From Nitrosospira multiformis (GTDB taxonomy: Bacteria; Pseudomonadota; Gammaproteobacteria; Burkholderiales; UBA11063), in NCBI GenBank assembly GCA_020726205.1, contig DYTA01000087.1, positions 1 through 5,033 of the forward strand: a stretch of DNA of 5,033 nucleotides, in the 5' to 3' direction. The position numbers were made by a program, and so were the translations under genes. Shown here piece by piece: positions 1-5,033 of this stretch. The notes beneath the pieces were generated by a model. It did not search any database. It saw only the letters and a list, made by a program, of their open reading frames with translations, and was not told where the DNA came from. The first letter of the stretch is position 1. Every line of letters starts with the position of its first letter.

Positions 1-63
1 GCTATAATATTAAAATTGGTTAGAAATAATCCGCTTTGATTGTCTAGCCCCTTATAAAAATTT

Positions 64-86
64 GCACGGATAATCTATATCCGTGC
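64..86. terminator. Hairpin upstream of the pilin gene, possible terminator
   Basis: Seen directly: GCACGGATA (64-72) pairs perfectly with TATCCGTGC (78-86) around a 5-base loop. The lower stem is GC-rich in an otherwise AT-rich stretch. On the + strand it is followed only by a mixed TTGATTATG tract. On the - strand it is followed by AAATTTTT, the better U-run. By position it most likely ends transcription of a + strand gene left of the window, since nothing on the - strand inside the window needs a terminator here. It may serve both directions if a convergent gene lies outside. The hairpin is certain; its role and direction are inferred. Confidence 0.5.
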
Positions 87-172
87 TTGATTATGTTAAT
101 TTGTATCTTTTATTAACAATTAATTTGGTAAAATTACGGTTGTTATTAAATTTTTAGGATAAGTGTTTTTAA

Positions 173-868
173 ATGAATAAAAAAATAACTGGTTTTACAA
201 TAATAGAGTTGATGATTGCCGTTGCAATTATTGGTGTGTTATCAGCAGTAGCAGTTCCTGCATATAAAAGCTATGTGTTGCGCTCAAAAGTAAGTGAAGC
301 ATTAGTAATGTCAAGTAAATATCAAAGTGAAGTATCAGAGTGTTATCAAAATATGGCATCTTTGCCAGATTGTGATGCCTTGACTCATGGAATTGGTGAA
401 AACCAAGCGGGTAAATATGGTACGGTTAGTGTATTAGATGGTATTATTACTTATACGTTTAATGCTAGTGGTGTTGATGATGATTTAAATGGTAAGACTG
501 TGCAATTTACTCCAAATGCTACAGGTGCGAATAATGCGTTAAATTTTGTTTGTACTTCAAATGTTGCCAGTGATGCGTTGCCAAATAGCTGTACTAATAG
601 TTCATCAATTGTAGTATCTTCAGCAGAGTCTGCTAATTCAAGCAGTAGCTCATCATCAAGTTCAAATAGTGATGAAATCCCAGCAACAATGCCTTGTCCA
701 ACTGGTTATACGTGGCTCCGTGCTTCAGCTAATCAATATAATAATGGTTGGCCTGCGTTCGGTAGTTGTGCTAAAGATAGCCAGGATGGTCCAGGTATGC
801 CGCCTATCGGTGGATGTCCTTCAGGTACAACATGGAGTTCAGCTACTAATATTTGTGCTAAGAACTAA
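173..868 (+). CDS. Type IV pilin with Ser-rich linker and C-terminal cysteine-repeat module
   Basis: This is a type IVa prepilin, a structural subunit of a type IV pilus that would be processed by PilD-type prepilin peptidase and assembled through the inner membrane. Residues 1-7 (MNKKITG) form a short charged leader ending in Gly. Phe8 would be the N-methylated first mature residue, and Glu12 is the conserved Glu+5. Residues 8-30 are the hydrophobic helix, running into the usual YKSY helix extension. Cys127 and Cys140 bracket a loop typical of the pilin C-terminal disulfide region; Cys57 and Cys67 could form a second pair. A normal pilin would end near residue 140. This one (231 residues) continues with a Ser-rich linker (143-166, nine consecutive Ser at 156-164) and a module of two CPxGxTW repeats (175-231) with four more cysteines. 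The start is fixed: TAA lies in frame directly before the ATG. The SD is weak (AGGA, about 13 bases upstream). The gene is apparently monocistronic, with a terminator 45 bases downstream. Major versus minor pilin cannot be decided here. Family call is sure; the role of the extension is unknown. Confidence 0.93.
   Translation: MNKKITGFTIIELMIAVAIIGVLSAVAVPAYKSYVLRSKVSEALVMSSKYQSEVSECYQNMASLPDCDALTHGIGENQAGKYGTVSVLDGIITYTFNASGVDDDLNGKTVQFTPNATGANNALNFVCTSNVASDALPNSCTNSSSIVVSSAESANSSSSSSSSSNSDEIPATMPCPTGYTWLRASANQYNNGWPAFGSCAKDSQDGPGMPPIGGCPSGTTWSSATNICAKN
593..682 (+). other. Serine-rich low-complexity linker in the pilin
   Basis: Residues about 141-170 of the pilin are dominated by Ser with Asn, Ala, Thr and acidic residues, and include nine Ser in a row (638-664). 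The nine codons mix TCA, AGC and AGT, so this is not a simple DNA repeat prone to slippage; the serine run appears to be kept at the protein level. Such Ser/Ala-rich segments are known targets of O-linked glycosylation in neisserial systems and commonly act as flexible spacers. Either role here is inference. Confidence 0.75.
695..862 (+). repeat. Two degenerate protein repeats, CPxGxTW...CAK, at the pilin C-terminus
   Basis: The first copy runs from CPTGYTW (residues 175-181) to CAK (199-201). The second runs from CPSGTTW (215-221) to CAK (228-230), one residue before the stop. The copies differ in length (C-to-C distance 24 versus 13 residues) and are diverged in DNA, so this is an old duplication. 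Each copy has exactly two cysteines and could close its own disulfide loop. The stretch between them is Gly/Pro-rich. I do not recognise the module as a named family. Confidence 0.7.
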
Positions 869-890
869 GATAATTATAATTAGTTATCTT
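867..890 (+). other. AT-rich hairpin overlapping the pilin stop codon
   Basis: AAGATAATTA (867-876) pairs with TAGTTATCTT (881-890) through ten pairs, one of them G-T, around a TAAT loop. It begins within the TAA stop codon. The following bases (TCTAGTATTTTATT) are not a clean U-run, so it is a poor terminator alone. It could stabilise the mRNA 3' end or act in tandem with the stronger hairpin at 913-939. In such AT-rich DNA a chance hairpin is a real alternative. Confidence 0.3.
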
Positions 891-912
891 TCTAGTATTT
901 TATTAGGTTAAT

Positions 913-943
913 AGTCTTGGCTAATTTTAGACCAAGACTTTTT
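913..943 (+). terminator. Rho-independent terminator of the pilin gene
   Basis: AGTCTTGG (913-920) pairs perfectly with CCAAGACT (932-939) around an 11-base loop whose CTA and TAG may pair further. A run of five T (939-943) follows directly. It lies 45 bases after the pilin stop and well before the putA promoter, so it separates the two units. Confidence 0.88.
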
Positions 944-1014
944 ATATATTATGAGTTATTTAGTTTATATGGTAACTATATTTTATGTTTTCAAATTGGA
1001 AAAAGTACATTTTA

Positions 1015-1043
1015 CCCACAAATTACTCCCTATCTAGTATAAT
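1015..1043 (+). promoter_or_regulatory. Likely putA promoter: perfect -10, weak -35
   Basis: TATAAT at 1038-1043 matches the sigma-70 -10 consensus exactly and sits 36 bases before the putA ATG, giving an expected leader of about 30 bases. At the ideal 17-base spacing the -35 position (1015-1020) reads CCCACA, matching only the ACA half of TTGACA. There is no extended TGn before the -10. A strong -10 with a poor -35 is common in activator-dependent promoters, but no operator could be recognised. Placement is good; regulation is inferred. Confidence 0.6.
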
Positions 1044-1067
1044 GTTATGTTAATGATTATTAAAAAT

Positions 1068-1076
1068 AAAGGGTGA
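1068..1076 (+). promoter_or_regulatory. putA ribosome-binding site
   Basis: AAAGGGTGA can pair with the 16S rRNA tail through its GGTGA part, three bases before the ATG, which corresponds to standard spacing for that portion. The TGA within it (1074-1076) is in frame with putA and closes that frame directly upstream. The site therefore fixes the start at 1080 and rules out an N-terminal extension. Confidence 0.8.
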
Positions 1077-1079
1077 CTT

Positions 1080-4000
1080 ATGTTTAATTTAGCTCTCCAA
1101 TCACAAAGCGAATTAAGAACTCGCATGACTCAAAATTATCGTCGTAATGAACAAGAAGCAGTCAAAAATTTATTAGATATTCTAGCTTGGGATAGTTCTC
1201 AAGAAGAAAAAATTAAAACTATTGCTAGTGATTTAATTCAAAAGGTGCGTGCCAATCGTATCAAAGGACGTGGCGTTGATGCTTTAATGCAAGAGTTTAA
1301 ATTATCAACTCAAGAAGGTATTGCATTAATGTGTCTTGCTGAAAGCTTATTACGTATACCTGATACATATACCCAAAATAAATTAATTCAAGACAAAATT
1401 AAAACGGGTGACTGGAAAAGTCATACTACTAGTGAGAATTTTTTTGTTAATGCCTCAAGCTGGGGATTATTATTAACTGGTAAATTAGTTTCATCAGATA
1501 ATCATGCTTCATTAGTTCAAGGCTTAATTCGTACTATCGGGAAATTTGGTGAGCCTGTAATCCGTAAATCAATGGAAACAGCGGTACGCTTTATGGGTAA
1601 TCAATTTGTCATGGGTGGAACTATTGATAAAGCATTGGTCGCATCAGTAGAGCCTGAAAGCCGTGGTTATCAATTCTCTTATGATATGCTTGGTGAAGCA
1701 GCTTTGACAGAAGAAGATGCACAACGTTATATGCAAAGCTATGTAAATGCTATTCACCAAGTAGGTGCAGCAAATAACGGGCGTGGTGCTAAAAACGGAC
1801 CTGGTATTTCAGTTAAATTATCAGCAATTCATCCTCGTTATTCACGTGCACAACGAGAAAAAGTAATGGCGGAATTATTTCCACGCTTAAAACATTTATA
1901 TTTATTAGCTAAAGAATACAATATTGCATTATTTATTGATGCAGAAGAAACTGATCGCTTAGAGTTATCATTAGACTTATTGGATAAATTGGTAATGGAA
2001 CCTGAATTAGCTGATTTCAAAGGTATTGGTTTTGTAATTCAAGCTTATCAACGTCGTGCTCCATTTGTGATTGATTATGTGATTGATTTAGCAAAACGGG
2101 CAAATAATCGCATTATGGTGCGCTTAGTAAAAGGTGCATACTGGGACAGTGAAATCAAAAAAGCGCAAGTAGATGGTCAGATTGATTATCCTGTTTATAC
2201 ACGTAAATTTTATACCGATTTATCATATTTAGCTTGTGCTAAAAAAATGTTGGATGCTCAAGATCAAGTTTATCCAGCATTTGCAACGCATAATGCTTAC
2301 AGCTTAGCTGCTATTTATACTTTGGCAGGCGATAAAGAATTTGAATTTCAATGTTTATACGGAATGGGCGAAACTCTTTACAATAATGTGGTTGGTGCTG
2401 AACATCTTGGGTTATCATGTCGTGTTTATGCTCCTGTTGGTACTTATGAGACATTATTAGCTTATTTGGTTCGTCGATTGTTAGAAAATGGTGCTAATTC
2501 TTCATTTGTGCATCAGTTAGTTGATCCAGCTATTCCTATAGAAGAGTTATTAGTTAATCCTATTGAATTAGTCAAAAAAACTAATGGTGTATCAAATCCA
2601 TTTTTTAATAAACCAACTAGTATTTATCCAAACGGAAGGATTAATTCATTAGGCTTAGATTTGTCGAATGAATTAAAATTGGTTGAGTTAGAGCGTGAAT
2701 TAAATAAATTTTTTACTAAGAGTTATTCTGCTGAACCATTATTGGTTAATCATGCTTTAGCAGACCGTCAAGCTAGTCAGGTGTTAAATCCAGCCAAGCA
2801 AAGTGATGTAGTTGGTTTTGTGCGTAATGCGTTACCAGAAGAAGTTGATGTTGCGGTTAAAAATGCTGTTGCCGCATTCCCAATCTGGTCAAATGTATCA
2901 CCACAAGAACGAGCAACAAAAATTCTTAAATTTGCTGATTTAATGGAAGATAATTATTACGAGATGTTGCATATTGTCGTTCGTGAGGCGGGTAAAACAT
3001 TAAATAATGGTATTGCTGAAGTGCGTGAAGCCGTAGATTTTTGTCGTTACTACGCAGCTCAAGTTGTTAATGAATTTGACAATAGTACACATAAAGCTTT
3101 GGGTCCTGTCGTATGTATCAGTCCATGGAATTTTCCTTTAGCAATTTTTGTTGGTGAAGTAGTTAGTAGTTTAGCTGCTGGTAATACAGTTATTGCAAAA
3201 CCATCAGCACAAACAAATTTAATTGCTTATTATGCAATTAAACTGATGCACGAAGCAGGTATTCCTGAGGGCGCAGTACAGTTTATGCCTGGAAGTGGAA
3301 GTATAATCGGTAATGCTTTAACTGCTGATCCTCGTGTAGCTGGAGTTATTTTTACTGGTTCCACAGAAGTAGCACAAACGATTAATCAAAACCTAGCATC
3401 TAAGCCAAATTCAGGAGTACTGATAGCTGAAACTGGTGGACAAAATGCAATGATAGTTGATTCTACGGCGTTACCTGAACAAGTAGTACTTGATGTAGTT
3501 AGTTCTGGGTTTGATAGTGCTGGACAACGTTGTTCTGCATTAAGAGTGTTGTATTTACAAGCAGATATTGCAGATAAAACTATTGCAATGTTAAAAGGTG
3601 CAATGGATGATTTGCGTATTGGTAATCCGTGTAATTTAACTACGGATGTTGGTCCTGTTATTGATACGAAAGCTCAAAAAGTTTTATTAAATCATATTGA
3701 AAAAATGCGTAAGTCAGCCCGTCAATTTTATCAAGCCAAATTACAACCAGAGTGTTCTGAAGGTATTTTTGTTGCGCCAACTATATTTGAAATTGGTTCG
3801 ATGAAAGAATTAGAGCGTGAAATTTTTGGTCCTGTAATTCATATTATTCGTTTTGCTGGTGAAGATTTAGACAAGGTAATTACTGATATTAATAGCAGCG
3901 GTTATGGATTAACTCAAGGTTTACATAGTCGTCTAGAAGATACAGCATCTAAAGTGTATAATAAAATTAAAGCTGGTAATATTTATATTAATCGCAATAC

Positions 4001-4703
4001 CGTTGGTGCTGTAGTTGGAGTACAACCTTTTGGTGGTGAAGGGTTATCTGGTACAGGTCCTAAAGCAGGTGGTCCATTATACTTATATCGTTTAGTGGAA
4101 ACAATAGCAAAACCTCAATTAAATCTTACAAGTAAAGTTGTTAATTTTAGTTTAGTTGATAATTTTGTAAATTCATTGCATAAACTTAGTCTAACTCCAG
4201 AACAAATTAGCAATTTAACTCAATTAGCAACAAAATTGAAACAAAATTCTCCATTGCAAGAGCAAGTTAATTTACCAGGTCCAACAGGTGAACGTAACTT
4301 TATGTTATTTGCACCACGTGGTTTTATTGGTTGTTTAGCAACAAATTTATATGACTACTGTGTCCAAGTTATTCATGCTTATGCAACGGGTAATCAAGTT
4401 ATTATGCCTGTGGATGGAATCGCAAATGATTTGGGAAGTTATTTGCCAAAAACCTCATATTATACTTATAATATGACTAAGGTTGATTTGGTTCATGCTG
4501 TGTTAGTTAGTCGTGATTACTCTGATATTGCAAACTTAAAACAAAATTTGGCTAAACGTAATAGTTTATTGACTCATGTTTTAGTGGCTAGAGATGGCGT
4601 TTATAATTTACATTTGTTAGTAACTGAACGTACCGTAAGTATAAATGTTACGGCAACTGGTGGGAATGTCCAACTTATGAGTATTGATGATCACGTAGAA
4701 TAA
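1080..4703 (+). CDS. putA: Bifunctional proline dehydrogenase / L-glutamate gamma-semialdehyde dehydrogenase PutA
   Basis: It oxidises proline to pyrroline-5-carboxylate with FAD (electrons to quinone at the membrane), then oxidises the channelled semialdehyde to glutamate with NAD+. An N-terminal helical arm is followed by the PRODH barrel (about 190-480): ISVKLSAIHPRY near 243, IDAEE with Asp287, RLVKGAYW at 348, FATHNA at 401, Tyr450, and the Arg465-Arg466 pair that in E. coli PutA binds the proline carboxylate. The dehydrogenase domain (about 560-1010) has SPWNFP (Asn684), AKPSA (Lys707), FTGSTE (758-763), general base Glu784, catalytic Cys818 in GQRCSALR, EIFGP (914-918) and PFGGEGLSGTGP (983-994). 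The C-terminal ALDH-like domain has GPTGERN near 1067 and ends with the conserved SINVTATGGN (1187-1196). At 1207 residues it lacks only the ribbon-helix-helix DNA-binding domain of the 1320-residue E. coli protein; an in-frame TGA directly before the ATG confirms this. It should therefore not repress its own gene. Single-gene unit with its own promoter and terminator. Confidence 0.98.
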   Translation: MFNLALQSQSELRTRMTQNYRRNEQEAVKNLLDILAWDSSQEEKIKTIASDLIQKVRANRIKGRGVDALMQEFKLSTQEGIALMCLAESLLRIPDTYTQNKLIQDKIKTGDWKSHTTSENFFVNASSWGLLLTGKLVSSDNHASLVQGLIRTIGKFGEPVIRKSMETAVRFMGNQFVMGGTIDKALVASVEPESRGYQFSYDMLGEAALTEEDAQRYMQSYVNAIHQVGAANNGRGAKNGPGISVKLSAIHPRYSRAQREKVMAELFPRLKHLYLLAKEYNIALFIDAEETDRLELSLDLLDKLVMEPELADFKGIGFVIQAYQRRAPFVIDYVIDLAKRANNRIMVRLVKGAYWDSEIKKAQVDGQIDYPVYTRKFYTDLSYLACAKKMLDAQDQVYPAFATHNAYSLAAIYTLAGDKEFEFQCLYGMGETLYNNVVGAEHLGLSCRVYAPVGTYETLLAYLVRRLLENGANSSFVHQLVDPAIPIEELLVNPIELVKKTNGVSNPFFNKPTSIYPNGRINSLGLDLSNELKLVELERELNKFFTKSYSAEPLLVNHALADRQASQVLNPAKQSDVVGFVRNALPEEVDVAVKNAVAAFPIWSNVSPQERATKILKFADLMEDNYYEMLHIVVREAGKTLNNGIAEVREAVDFCRYYAAQVVNEFDNSTHKALGPVVCISPWNFPLAIFVGEVVSSLAAGNTVIAKPSAQTNLIAYYAIKLMHEAGIPEGAVQFMPGSGSIIGNALTADPRVAGVIFTGSTEVAQTINQNLASKPNSGVLIAETGGQNAMIVDSTALPEQVVLDVVSSGFDSAGQRCSALRVLYLQADIADKTIAMLKGAMDDLRIGNPCNLTTDVGPVIDTKAQKVLLNHIEKMRKSARQFYQAKLQPECSEGIFVAPTIFEIGSMKELEREIFGPVIHIIRFAGEDLDKVITDINSSGYGLTQGLHSRLEDTASKVYNKIKAGNIYINRNTVGAVVGVQPFGGEGLSGTGPKAGGPLYLYRLVETIAKPQLNLTSKVVNFSLVDNFVNSLHKLSLTPEQISNLTQLATKLKQNSPLQEQVNLPGPTGERNFMLFAPRGFIGCLATNLYDYCVQVIHAYATGNQVIMPVDGIANDLGSYLPKTSYYTYNMTKVDLVHAVLVSRDYSDIANLKQNLAKRNSLLTHVLVARDGVYNLHLLVTERTVSINVTATGGNVQLMSIDDHVE

Positions 4704-4721
4704 TTATCAATTATAAAATAT

Positions 4722-4757
4722 AAAATAAGGTTAGCATAATTGCTAACCTTATTTTTT
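4722..4757. terminator. Bidirectional rho-independent terminator between convergent genes
   Basis: Bases 4722-4736 pair perfectly with 4741-4755 (15 bp, core AAGGTTAGCA / TGCTAACCTT) around a TAAT loop. The outer stem is AAAATA on the left and TATTTT on the right, so either strand reads as a stem plus U-run; on the + strand T continues to 4757. It begins 19 bases after the putA stop and ends a few bases before the stop of the opposing gene, so it most likely serves both. Confidence 0.92.
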
Positions 4758-4760
4758 GGT

Positions 4761-5033
4761 TCAGTTGCTATCTACTCTTTCAACGACAGCATCAATATTG
4801 TGTTGTGTCATACTTTCTGCTATATTATTTGCTATATCTTGATTATGATAAGGTCCGATAAATAAATTATAACTAATTGTACCAACTTCATTTGCCGCTA
4901 TTTGTTGGATTTTTGTGGTTATTCCTTGTTTTTTTAATTGTTGTTGCTGTGTTTGTGCATTAGTTAAATTATTAAAACTTCCAAAATTAATAACATAGAA
5001 TGTTCCAGCTACTCCATTTTGCATACTTAATTC
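4761..5033 (-). CDS. SPOR-domain protein, C-terminal part (cut by window end)
   Basis: Only the 3' part is present. The reading frame stays open through the window edge (Glu-Leu-Ser before the first Met at 5024), so that Met is probably internal and the gene starts outside. The visible 90 residues are almost entirely one SPOR domain. Counting from that Met, it starts with YVINFGSF (10-17, family pattern QLGSF), has an Ala/Gln-rich helix with LKKQG (30-34), then YNLFIGPY (52-59, family pattern VGPF), a second helix rich in Ala and Asn, and a final AVVERV strand (79-84). SPOR domains bind denuded glycan strands of septal peptidoglycan and usually sit at the C-terminus of inner-membrane proteins such as FtsN, DedD or DamX, or of lipoproteins and amidases. 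The N-terminal membrane anchor expected for such a protein would be outside the window. It is convergent with putA and shares its terminator. Family is clear; which SPOR protein cannot be told. Confidence 0.88.
   Translation of the reverse strand, partial: ELSMQNGVAGTFYVINFGSFNNLTNAQTQQQQLKKQGITTKIQQIAANEVGTISYNLFIGPYHNQDIANNIAESMTQHNIDAVVERVDSN

Noticed and set aside
3..8. TATAAT at the left edge as a promoter
   Set aside because: Its -35 would be outside the window and the hairpin at 64-86 lies between it and the pilin gene; likely chance or part of an upstream gene.
1..39. Possible C-terminal codons of an upstream + strand gene, with stops at 21-23 or 37-39
   Set aside because: Two frames stay open from the window edge for only 6-12 codons; too short to choose a frame or recognise a protein.
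106..134. Sigma-70 promoter for the pilin with TAAAAT (129-134) as -10
   Set aside because: No -35 hexamer is found at 16-18 bases (TCTTTT at 17), and TAAAAT-like strings are expected by chance in such AT-rich DNA; possible but not supported enough to annotate.
125..145. Sigma-54 promoter for the pilin, as in Pseudomonas pilA (TTGG ... GGTTGTT)
   Set aside because: The GG element at 127-128 is not followed by GC at the required spacing; the TTG element is about three bases too far and lacks the C.
669..911. Open frame of 80 codons on the + strand overlapping the end of the pilin gene
   Set aside because: It lies in another frame inside a well-supported pilin, has no SD and gives a Val/Leu/Ile-rich sequence without family features; it is a shadow frame.
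1838..2020. 60-codon open frame on the - strand inside putA
   Set aside because: It is antisense to the highly conserved PRODH barrel, with Ser/Asn-rich composition typical of reverse-strand reading; no independent support.
4200..4703. Possible degenerate or inactive extra ALDH domain at the end of PutA
   Set aside because: It is the normal C-terminal ALDH-like domain of long PutA proteins, which seals the substrate tunnel; GPTGERN and the terminal GGN motif are both kept, so it is not decay.

Overview
This is a 5 kb stretch of an AT-rich bacterial chromosome (GC visibly well below 50%). Genes are densely packed, with one short hairpin terminator per transcription unit. The organism is probably a low-GC proteobacterium. 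Two observations suggest the Neisseriales or a nearby beta/gamma group: a type IVa pilin with a seven-residue leader, and a proline-utilisation protein of about 1,200 residues that starts directly with the PRODH region, as Neisseria PutA does from memory. The taxonomic placement is an inference and was not checked by any search.

Layout. Bases 1-172 are non-coding apart from the possible last codons of an upstream gene, and contain a 9-bp hairpin at 64-86. A type IV pilin gene follows on the + strand (173-868). Its conserved core is followed by a serine-rich linker and a small C-terminal module with two CPxGxTW...CAK repeats. A clear rho-independent terminator (913-943) closes this unit. A perfect TATAAT box (1038-1043) and a good ribosome-binding site then lead into putA (1080-4703, +), which fills most of the window. 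It encodes the bifunctional proline dehydrogenase / glutamate-semialdehyde dehydrogenase, with the C-terminal ALDH-like domain but without the N-terminal ribbon-helix-helix DNA-binding domain. A 15-bp perfect hairpin (4722-4757) lies between putA and a convergent gene on the - strand. Only the C-terminal SPOR domain of that gene (4761-5033, cut by the window end) is visible.

The three genes look like separate transcription units with unrelated jobs: surface pilus, proline catabolism, and peptidoglycan-associated or division function. No operon, mobile element, CRISPR array or RNA gene was seen. The item most worth following is the appended cysteine module on the pilin. PutA is a standard enzyme of its class, with all the key residues I could place.
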